From positions 1-64,000 of the forward strand of contig JAQGDQ010000132.1 of assembly GCA_030141605.1 (NCBI GenBank): 64,000 nt of DNA, given 5' to 3'. This stretch comes from Tubiluchus corallicola. Lineage: Eukaryota; Priapulida; Priapulimorpha; Priapulimorphida; Tubiluchidae. Both the position numbers and the translations under genes were made by a program. Positions 25,426-37,400 of this stretch are shown here, in pieces. Positions within the stretch are counted from its first letter, which is position 1. Each line of letters begins with the position of its first letter. Below the pieces are notes generated by a model. The model saw nothing but the letters and a program-made list of their open reading frames with translations. It was not told the DNA's origin and made no database searches.

Positions 25426-28400
25426 ATGGCTCGTTTGGAAAGTGTATTTCGGTAAGCTAATTGAATCTACAAACTTTTATGTGCGTAAATAAGTTTACAA
25501 GTATGCATTTTTCTAGGAAAGATGCGAGTGTATTAGTTAGTTGTTATTATGATTGTTTTTTATGTCAGTTTCGTGTTCAGTTAAAGAATTAACTGATCTA
25601 GTCACATACAACTTTCAGAAGTTCTTATCAGTGCTTGTCGGTAGCTAGATTTATGTCAATAGTGTGTGTGTTTTGTACGTCTAATTCAGTAGTAGTTTCA
25701 CAGTACAGCTCATACAGTAATTAATGTGGCCCCAGTCTAGCAGAATGTCATTAAGATTGTCAGTCTTTTTAGTGACTTGAGAAACGCTTTTACCGTATAT
25801 TACCGACACTTTTACCGTGGATTGCCGTAAACTAACGTACATACCTTAATATTGTCTTCTCTTCGTTTAAGTTACGCTAATTTAATGAGGCAACCTAGCA
25901 AGCTTTATATTGTAAGTGATACGTTGACTGCTTGATATAAGATTGATAAAATCAGTTTCCCTGTTTTCGTTTTTGTTTATCTTGGTTTTACCAAAGAACA
26001 AAAGCATTTTAGTACATTTAACATTACTATTATTGTAAATTAAATGTGATATTGCTAAGAAACCAGCGCAGTTGTGTAAAGCAAGATTTTTTGTAGCTTT
26101 TTCGAGCATCCGTTATAAATTACTCTTTCTGGTCCCATTGGCTTGTGGGAGACTCTGTGTTGACACTGTTACTAGCCCCAAGCTACATCTCGGGGCAGAG
26201 GTCGCTTGAAGTTCAATAAGAGGATATTATCTGAAGCTATACAAGACTAAAACAAATAGATTAGCATGTCTCCACAGTTTTTCAAGCGGGATCGTTAACA
26301 CCTGGAATAGTCTGACAAATGAAGTGGTATCTGCACCTAGTATAAATGCATTCAAAAATAGGCTGGATAAGTACTGGTCTTTGAGAGATCTGGTCTATAG
26401 CTATAAGGCCTCAACTGAGTATTTGACATCGGACATATACGCAAGATTTGGCTAGTCTTACTTTGCAAAAACATCTTAAGGTGTCTGGAAAGTCAGGAGA
26501 CCCTAGTTTGGATGGATGAACAAGGGATTGGTATTGACTGTGTTGCCAGTTTCTTGCATCCTAATCTTCCTAATGTTTTCTGCTTTCTAGCGTTTAGTTG
26601 TACCTGGTCACTAAAAAGGTGCTGTGTGTAAAATTGCATCTGCCACATCATATGTTGTTAATAGTAAAGCACCCGGACTCACTTGTAGATGTACCCTCAT
26701 GTGCCACATAAATGTACTGCTATAAGTGTACTTGAATAATTTTAAGAGCGAAAAGAATAACTCTGATACCAATATCCCTTAAATTATAAAGAGGCTTGTC
26801 TTGTACTTGCTGATGTCCAGCATCATGTTTGATAAGCTCACTTCTGTATTTATGTGGTCTCCTTAATCACCTAGCAAATTAATAAACTTTACAATACATA
26901 GGTGAGACTAGTTTAACTTAACCCTTTTTGTCGATATCCAGGGTTTTTGGTAAACTTTTGCTGAAAGTCTTCCTCAAACTTTATTCATGTAACATAGGTA
27001 GCAGTATGGTGTTTTTTGCATCATTATAATAGTCACGGTGATAGTCCCAGTTTTCAATGTTCACTAACATGTATTTTTAATCAAGCAGAAATATAATTAA
27101 ATTTACTTGCAGCTATATTGATCAGCATGAGGCTGACTATGTCCAGCGGTTGTCCGATGTGGTGGCTATCAAATCTGTGTCAGCTTGGGCTGACCACAGG
27201 GATGAGTGTATACGAATGATGAACTGGACAAAAGCTGTAAGTGTACAAGTCTGTGCATTCGATTTAGATGTGATTTTAGATCTAACAAACTGTTAATATT
27301 CTAAGTTGCTACCGCAGCAGATGTGGATATAATACAGTATTCAGATTTATGACCGCTCAATAAAATTTCTATTGAAAGAGATTATTATTAAAATATCAAT
27401 CACCGAAATAGTTTTGTTGATAGAGTGTACCTTTTGTTACTATTCAAAAATTTTGTTTGATCTGGTTGACTCTATTATGTAAGGTGCATGCTGCCGGGAT
27501 GAATGTTTTCCTGTAACGTTCGGTATGCATTTTTGGAAGAAGAAACTTCATTCCTCTTTCTACAGGTAGTTCTCGGGGGTGGTAGTAGAGAACAGTTATT
27601 GTTAGTCTTATTGTAGCAATAATTTAGTGTCGATGGCTGCGTCATCCCTTTTTTTAATGTCTACACATAACTTTATAATATTATACACACACAGCTTTAC
27701 AACTTTAATCTATGATCTTTTAATCTGCTTAGGTATTTGGGTAATAACTAATATATAATAAGTTTATAATAAAATTTTCAAACATTTTAATAAAGGCTTA
27801 CTTAAAATCAAGATATAAATCATTTATTCATATAATATCACTTGTACAGTAATAAATCTTATCTAATAGTGCACAAATATGATTTATCTAGTAATGCATA
27901 ACTTATCTAATGCACATAGTCTATCATTTACTTAATAATGTAGCATTAGATTTTATCTGCAGTTCTGGACAGAGTATATTTATTCTAGAGCAAAGTCATA
28001 AAATACTGTTATTTTTTCATTTCCATGCAATTCCATGTTTAAACTCTTCCTGTCAGTTGCATGTACCAAAACCTGCTGTACAACTTTTCTATTTAATACC
28101 GAGAATACTCTGTCAGTATCTGCAATAACTGTGACAACATGTAAACTACAATTTTTATTAATCATTAAAGCAAGTACAGCTAAAAGGGAGGAACTGTGAA
28201 AAAGTTGGCCCTGAGATAGATTTGAATCAGGACCTTTGAATTACAAATGCAAAATGTTAGACAACTGTACCATGGAACTCTCTGAGAGTAAGACATTAAA
28301 TTTAAAAAGTGTGCTTTGTACTTAAGCTGACATTCCCTTTCTCTGTGCTGAAATTGCTTTTAAGCTTAATAATTGCGGGTTCATTTACTTATTAATTTAA

Positions 28401-31400
28401 TATTTTGACGTGTTGAAAATTATAAATAAATTAATTAAGTGTTAAATTGTTATATCAATTATTCTAATGATTATATCAGGAACTTGAAAAGATTGGCACA
28501 ACGGTCCGCATGGCTGATATTGGCATCCAAACTATGCCCGATGGTCAACGAGTGCCGCTTCCACCGGTCATCCTTGGTCAGTTGGGAACTGATCCAAAGA
28601 AACACACTCTATGTGTGTATGGTCATCTGGATGTTCAACCTGCTAACATTGTAAGTACAAGTGCATGTTTTGTGCTATCATGAAAACGAATAAGTATTAT
28701 ATCATTACTGCCATTATTGTATCATTTTTGAGAAAAGTGTTGATACCATAAATATCCCCTACTGTCATGCATATAGGTGGCATCTTTGGACTGTGTGCTA
28801 GGAGGAGGAAATGTCGGGCTTACTTTGTCATGTTGAAATAGTAGCTCAGCTGACAGAGCATGGGAGTACTAACCCCAGGTCTCGGATTCAAATTCCGACT
28901 AGTCCACAATTTTTCAGTGTCTTCTTTCTCCAACTCATTACCCGTTTTGGGGAATAACTGTTAAAAATATACTGCAGTGGTTTATAAACGCTCTGGCAAT
29001 CACAGTGAATCTAACTAATTAGTGACATCGTTAATTGTCAGCTAATTTGAGAAAAATGTTGATACCGTAAATGTGCCCCTACTGTCGCTGGATTTAAAAT
29101 CAAATTTTAACAGTGATCGGTAGTCCTTATTATCCATGGAAAACATTTCTTTATTTGGTAAAATTGAAGTTATCTATTCATTTTTAAGTTTCCTTTTTTT
29201 CACAACTAGTTTTAAAACTTGTCGATCTTCTTACATTCTACATGCTGCCACCTTTGTTATTTTGGTGAAAGTGACTGTTGATGCATAAAATATAAACGTT
29301 TCTACTTTTTTTATAATTAGTTGTAATAAAGTGAACATTAGTGACAAACTAGTGCCTTTTTGACATTAGTGACGAACTAGTCTTGTCGTCATTTTGTTCT
29401 GTTGGTATGTGTAGGTAGAGTTGCATTGACTTATTGTTATTTTGCAGTCTGATGGATGGGATACTGAACCATTTGTGTTGACAACTAAAGATGGTAAAAT
29501 GTATGGTAGAGGTGCAACTGATGACAAGGTAAAATCAAAATATTATATTGCATTGCATTACATTACATTATATTATAAAAAATATAATAAATAAGATTAG
29601 GTACCTACAATTGTGAGTAAAGTTCGTCATTGCATGATACATTCTGTGCTGTGCATCGCAACTTTTTCACATTTTTGCTGTCTCTGATTGATTTAATTTT
29701 AAAATTTAATAATTGTGGGTTCATTCATAATACAAATAATTATGTGCCAATAGGGATGTTAAACGATAGAAATTTGGTGATACGATAACGATACACTACA
29801 ATACTTCTTTCAAAGGATGCGATAACGATCATCTGTTTTTTAGATGATACGATACAATAAGATAAATTATTTCGAACAATAAAAACGATTAGACAATTTG
29901 TGCAACAACAGACAAAATATCATTAATAATTAAAATTATTAAGTGTTTCAGTGTGTTCAGTGCAGTGTACTTAAATCGCTGCTAGTTATGAAATAATGAA
30001 GTTTGTTTGTCATAATGATTCATAAATAAGCAAGCTGCGACAGACAAACATATTACTACGACAAAAATATTTATCTATTCGAAGCAGCACATGACCGGGA
30101 AAGTGGCACTAAAAATATGGTACAGTGCATTTGGCATCTGCACGTTAGTATGAAAGTGTATAAAAGGGTCACTCTCTATACTTTGTCAGTTTGAATCAGA
30201 ATGAAGATAGCTGTTATTGCCAGGCGAAAGTACAAGAAAATGATTCAGAGTCTGACAAACTTATAATTTTAAATGACTCTTTTTGTCCACTTTTTGTCAT
30301 AGTTACTGTGAAGAAATAGACAAGAAAAGTAAAGCGATTTTATACAGGCCAAATTCGATATGATACCGACATTCCTAGAATAATATTGATACGATAACGA
30401 TAAAAACAATTGTTTTGTATCGATACGATAATCAATAACTATCGATGCAATAATTATTGATATGTATTGTTATCGTTAACATCCCTAAGTGCCAATAGAG
30501 TCTTCTAGGCTGTAAAATAATTAATTACAAAACTAAACGTAGTTAGTTAGTTAGTAATAAGAAGTTTGAATAAACTAACACCGAATTATGCCTTGGTTGA
30601 CCAACTGTCTATCTTAATCATGTGCTACCTAATGTTCTAAACCACTAGATTTGTATACTTGGGTCCTTGGTTCAACTCCTTGCTCGGTCGCCGACATTTT
30701 TTTCGTTTGTAATCTTTATGTTTCAAAATTTATAAGTGTGATTTCATTTCTTCCTATTCTTTACATTAAGGTTATAACAACTTAATGCACAAGAAAAATC
30801 TTCACTTACGTGAACTTGAAAATTCGTCTTGGAATTTTGTACCTCTTACATGCGATTTTATTGTTAGCAGTAACCACATATGAAACTTGAAAACTTAAAC
30901 TCCCGCTATGGCTGTTAGGTGCAGTTGTTTTGACGGTAGGTTGTTTGAAACAAGTTTAGATAATATTGTATAATGTTTGAAAAAAGAATCAGCGCCATTT
31001 GTAGCACACTCTTCACTGACTAAGCAAAATTACTGCATCTTGTCAATAAAATTAAAAATAGTTTTTTTGGTGACTGAGTGGTGCACATTGGTGAGTCAAC
31101 AACATTACCAATTCACACAAAGATTTTAAATTAAGAATTTTCTTTTCTAGTTCCATACTGTTTGAAGTAGGTAAGCGAAAAGCTAAGTAATATAGCTTTG
31201 CATGGACAGTTTTGTGATATAGTTTAACATTGTCTTTTCTAGGATTTATGTTATGTTATGGATATTTGACATCATGTAACTGTGAGGTCGGAGCAGTATT
31301 GCTGGAGAATTAACACGAAAACAAACAAAAATTCCTTTTAATGCGAGTACAACATACACTTAAAGTTGTTTTAAACTAATATAGTTTTTAAGGCTATTTT

Positions 31401-34400
31401 TGGGTAAAAAATTAATCAGTGTGACTGTTCTAGGGTCCTGTTTTGTGCTGGTTGAATGTTATTGAAGCATATCAAGCAAAGGGTCTAGATTTGCCAGTCA
31501 ACTTCAAGTTTGTCTTTGAAGGAATGGAGGAGTCTGGCTCTGAGGGACTTGACGAGCTTCTTATTGCTGAGAAAGATAAATTCTTCAAGGTACTCTTGCT
31601 TTGTTGTACAAATTTTTTATTTCTGAGATTGCTATTCTTTCTGCACTATTTGTTTTAGAGCCTGTAATTTTGTTTTTCACCCAAATTTTGTGAGAATCCA
31701 GTTATAGTACTGCTGTGTATGCCCCACTTCCTGAATGTGAATGATGATAAGCAAAACATGTTCCTGAAATTAGTTGGTAATGCCTGAGGACTTTATTTCT
31801 TGGATTATGATTTTGCCAATAAAGTTACTACACCTTGGGCTAGATTTAATGGAAAATGAGCAATTATAGCCCATATCTTATTTTGATCTATAGACTAAAA
31901 TATACAAACTGTTTTCTGTAATGTCTGCCATAAGGATACTGATAATTAAACAATTATTAACTGAAACAAATCAGTGCCCTGTGAGTCTCTAACTTTCTTA
32001 ATGTGTTTTTGAAAGCAAATAGCAAAATACGGTACTGCTGTTTAACATTGACATTGAAACAGTTAAACAAATTTTAAACTCTCAAAGTTCAAGTTTATCA
32101 TTGTTACTATGTGTGTTTTCATGTTATGACAGGGTTGTGTTTTGCTTATTCAGTGTAAATGCTTACTTTTGCACAATGCATTTCCGACTGTTAGTCACTG
32201 TAGCCAATCTTACGTGTGGTAAAGTGCATGCAACAATGAAAAGTTAAAGAATTAGGCTTCTGGGGTAATAATTTGTTTTTGTAAGCTTTCTTACAAAAAT
32301 AATAATTTGCTTTTCAGTTATCCAAAATACGTCCAAAAATTATTCAGCTATAGTGCTAAATTGGGTATTACTGTGTCATCCACAGAAACCATTCCTCTAA
32401 ATTAACTCATAACCCATTAACTCGTCCTAGTGCATGCATTTGTAAAAGAGACGCATATCGCTGCATGGCCTAGCTGTAAATCTCCACCCAAACTCTGCTA
32501 GGAGGTTTTTTCTACATGGTGTTTCAACAATGAGCAAGAGACAGCTACTTTGGAGGTTCTTCACCTGCCGTTTGTAGTGGTACACCGTGTGTTATGACCC
32601 GCCTGCCGATTTTAATTTAAGCGTCAGGTTGGCTTCTCACCTGTGTTCTGTACTTGCTTTTGACCTAGTTAGGGAGTTGTTATTGAGGTGGAAGTAATGT
32701 CGGCTGCTCAGGATGACAGCCCTGATGTTTTGTTTTTGTTAATGTGTGTTTACTGGCAATAAAAATGAAGTAATGTCGCAAATGCATCTCCGTTTATTCA
32801 CCATGTTTTGTGTAACCAATTCCAACTCATAACAAAGTGGGGGCTCGAAGCCGGAATGAATCAACCGACGAGTTGCAATGAATTTCGTCTGGACGCTTTT
32901 CGTTTTAATTACTGTGCAACGTCACGATGAATTTTTTTTCTGTTGATGCTAAAGCTTCTTGATTCGACGGTTAATAAAGCTGACAATGGAGAAACTGTAA
33001 GTTACGGCTCATTTTTCTACACAGTAACTGTTTGACGTCGTCTGATTTATCATCATATCAAGTATGAACTGTTTCTGTCTGTTCGTCTGTCAGTGTCTGG
33101 AAATATTCGCATATTCGCTCATTGGAAAATTCCGAATTATTGAGAAATGCTGCTAACATGCGGAAGTATACAAACTTCATACTAATATATAGCATCTCTA
33201 AAGTACATGAGAAATGTGTAGAGGTCACGAAGTTCTGTTGCTACAAGTGAACTATGAATAATGTTTCCACAAACGTTATACTCGAATTCAGGATTATGCT
33301 TTTGTGAATTTCTGGGTAAAAACGAGACAAATTTCATTCTGCTTTGCGGGAATACTGCATAAAATACTGTGGGTAACAATCGTCTGTATTTGCTGGAACT
33401 GAGCCAAGTAGCTGCGTTAGACTAGGGATAACGACCTTGAGGCTACAAGCGTGTATGTATAGGTCGGGGGCTACTGTCAAATCGTCGCAGGTATATCTAC
33501 AGAGTAGTACAAGCTACACCGAAACTCGTATCACGTGAGGAAGCCAGCTAGACAAGCAGTGCATTGATCAGAGATATTTCCACACAAGTACTGCAGTAGT
33601 AAAGGAAAAAAACGGATGATATTTATTGGACTCATTGATTTTGTTTTAAAGCAGTTTGATGAACAATTTGCAATCTTGTTAATTATCACCTAACGCTTTC
33701 TTTTACTAGGCTAATTGCACTACTATTGTTACGCTTACGTGTGCTCCCCCACGGATAACTTGCCCAAGGGGTGCCTAATCGGTATTGTTGAAAGTTAAGT
33801 ATTGTACAGTACGTTGTGTAGCTAGTTGGTAGGCTTGTCTCATAAAGTTATATTGTAGTAATTGTACTAATTACTGAACTATGGCGACATTTGACCCAGA
33901 AATGTTTTGGAAAGGGGGCTTGGTAACCTTGCCCAGATTAGATAAACTCACAAAAGACAATTTACTTGCCCTGGCCGATTACCTGAATATTGAGTTGCCC
34001 ACTAGTGCTGGAAAAGCAAAAATTATTGAAATTCTCGGGAACCCAGAAATTTTGAAAACAGCTAGACCACGTGAAGGGGAGAAATCTGTAATTAGTAAAT
34101 CTCCTCATATTCCTGTGCATACTCCCACTAGAACAGATAGGAATGAACTTGAGTTAGCAAAAATTGCACTCGAACGTGAAAGGATGGAACTTGAAAAATT
34201 AAGGTTGGAATATCAGGACAAAGAAAGGCAAAGAGATATGGAGTACAACGTTAAGATGAAAGAGCTAGAATTGTTAACAGCATCCACTAATTTGGGGGCT
34301 CAGCAAGCCAATAACCAAACTTTTGATGTTATAAAAAACATTCGCCTTGTACCTAAATTTAGTGAAACAGATGTTGAAACATTTTTTCTAACCTTTGAGA

Positions 34401-37400
34401 AAATTGCCAACAATCTTAAATGGCCAAAAGCTCATTGGCCTGTGTTGTTACAAAGCAGTTTTACAGGCAAAGCACAGGAGATTTACTCTTCTCTACCCTC
34501 CACTCAGAGTTCAAATTATGAACAATTGAAATCCGCTGTGCTAAAGGCATATGAATTAGTACCAGAAGCCTATCGCCAACGATTTAGGAACAGTCGGAAA
34601 GGGTCAAATCAAACTTATGTCGAGTTTGCAAGAAATAAAGAAGTTATGTTAGACAGATGGTGTCGTTCATTAAACGTTGGGGAATCTTATGAAAAACTAA
34701 GACAAATGGTTTTACTGGAAGATTTTAAAAGCAGTATCCCTATGCAGATCAAAACGCATTTGGAGAATCAAAAGGTAGACTCTTTGCAAAAAGCGTCTGT
34801 TATGGCAGATGATTATGAATTAGCAAATAAAACTAATTTTAAATCTGTACAGTGCACCTATTGTAACAAAAAAGGTCATGTTAAAACAGACTGCTTCAAA
34901 TTTCTAGAAAAAGAAAAAACTGCTCATTCAGAAACTATAAGCTCTAAAGGAGGCCGCCACCAAGATAATAAAGATGCATCGGGAGGAGGCTATGCACGTG
35001 ATGGGCCTACATGTGCATATTGCCGCAAGAAAGGGCATCTCAGATCAGAGTGTCGGATTCTCTTACGACAAAAGCAGCGAGCCGGCTCTCCAGTTGCTTT
35101 TGCCCACAACTCTTCAAAAGAAGATACCTATAGCAGTTTCCTATCGTCAGGTAAAGTGTCGCCAGTGTCGTCTGTGGACACAATTAAACCTGTTACAATT
35201 TTACGAGACACAGGAGCTGCTCAGTCACTATTATTACAGGGTGTAATCCCTCTTGATGAAACTTCTTATACAAATGCTAGCGCTTTAATTCAAGGTATTG
35301 AAGGAGGATACATAGATGTACCACTTCACAGAATCAACTTGAATTCGGACTATGTTAAAGGTCCCGTGACAGTAGGAATTGTTTCTCACATTCCAGTAGA
35401 TGGAGTGTCCCTATTACTTGGCAATGATGTTGCTGGGGATGAGGTTATAACCGCTACATCTATTGTCACTCCTGAGCCAAAAATGGATGCGGAAACTGAA
35501 ATTCTTGAAGAAATGCATCCTGGAATTTTTCCTGCTTGTGTTGTAACAAGATCACAGGCTCAGATTAACAAAGATAGCAGCTCAGAACAAGTGGATGACA
35601 AAGATAGTTCACCACCGTCTACCTTCCCAAGAGAGAACCAAAGTGGTTCGATGGCTTTAAGCCACACGTTTGCCGCACAGATGGATAAAAATTCACCAAC
35701 ATTATCTCTGAAACAAGAGGAACTTATTAAGGCACAGACAAATGATCCCTCTCTTAACAAGCTCTTTTCTCTAGTCATGTCACAAGAGGAAATTGACAAT
35801 GTTTCAGAAGGCTACTACATGCAGTCTAAAGTACTCATGAGAAAGTGGAGACCACCAGATGCTCCTGCAGATGAAGATTGGCGTGTACACCACCAAATTG
35901 TAGTACCACAACGTTACCGTAAAGAACTAATGAAGATAGCCCATGAATTGCCATTAGCCGGACACACTGGTGTTAAGAAGACGCAAGATAAAATTTTACA
36001 ACACTTTTTTTGGCCAAAGTTGAGAAAAGATGTTTCTCAATTTTGTAAAACTTGTCATGTGTGCCAAATGGTGGGCAAACCAAACCAGAAAATTCCTATA
36101 GCTCCACTTAATCCACTTCCAGTATTTGAGGAACCATTCAGCAGAATCCTAATTGACTGTGTAGGGCCGCTGCCGAAAACCAAGTCAGGATATCAGTATC
36201 TTCTTACTATTATGGATCTGACGACGAGGTTTCCAGAAGCTATACCTTTAAAGGAGATGACAACTGCAGCAGTAGTTGATGCTTTGCTGAAGTTCTTTAC
36301 ACAGTTTGGCTATGCAACATTTCGAGATTTATGTTACTTGTAATCACTCACCCACTGTTGTATTTACGGACCATAATCCATTGACATTTTTACACAGATT
36401 CAGAAATAAGAATCAACGTTTATTGCGATGGAGTCTGTTCCTCCAACAGTATGATTTAGTTATTGTACATGTCAAGGGTAAAGACAATGTGTTAGCGGAC
36501 ACCTTATCAAGATACTGTTTAAAGTAAACCTAAACAAAAAACAGTTTTTTTTCTTATGGGGGGTGAGATGTTATGACCCGCCTGCCGATTTTAATTTAAG
36601 CGTCAGGTTGGCTTCTCACCTGTGTTCTGTACTTGCTTTTGACCTAGTTAGGGAGTTGTTATTGAGGTGGAAGTAATGTCGGCTGCTCAGGATGACAGCC
36701 CTGATGTTTTGTTTTTGTTAATGTGTGTTTACTGGCAATAAAAATGAAGTAATGTCGCAAATGCATCTCCGTTTATTCACCATGTTTTGTGTAACCAATT
36801 CCAACTCATAACACGTGTCATAGAACCTGGTTCTGGCTCTGCTTAATGGAGTCTTAGAGGGAAGTTTATAACTCTTTGGAAAGAAGAAAAACCGCGTAGT
36901 TTTTTGAAAAGAGGAAAAACCGGACTACACGATGATTTGGCTCGCTTTGACTATTACCTCAGTCGCATGGAAAAAATACGAGTTAGTTTTAGGAACTTTT
37001 TTTCTGAATGTCGTAAGACCCAGTATTTTATCAACATTTCATAGCTTTTGGAGTTTTATACAGTTTCGTGCTTTCAGGGCACTGATTTCGTGTGCATATC
37101 AGATAACTATTGGCTAGGAAAGAAGAAACCGTGCATAACGTATGGACTCAGGTAAAAATATGTTTTTAATTTTATTAGTCTTAAGTTGCTCTTGCTATCA
37201 TGCAGAATCGATTTGAATGACATGCAATTAGTGAATTAAGTATGGTTTTCGACTGGGTACAGTTGCATGGTAAATAATTTAATGAAAATTTGCATTAGAA
37301 GCCAAATCGTAGAATTAGCAAATTTATAGCTATCGTATTAGATGAATGCAGTATATCGTAATAATTTTCACCAGCAAATTCATAGAAGTGTTCGCCTATG

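Larger units (their letters stand above)
32590..36813 (+). mobile_element. Gmr1-like Ty3/gypsy LTR retrotransposon, internally deleted
   Basis: The element is 4224 bp long and inserted in CNDP2 intron 5 in the same orientation as the gene. Two LTRs (32590-32834 and 36569-36813) appear identical over 245 bp and end TGTTATGA..TCATAACA. The direct repeat CGTG at 32586-32589 and 36814-36817 is a 4-bp target duplication. A primer binding site starts 3 bases after the 5' LTR and a polypurine tract abuts the 3' LTR. The domain order is gag, protease, integrase, then an RNase H tail. This integrase-first order is known for Gmr1-like elements. Reverse transcriptase and the end of integrase are missing, so the copy is non-autonomous. 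Identical LTRs imply recent insertion. Confidence 0.9.
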
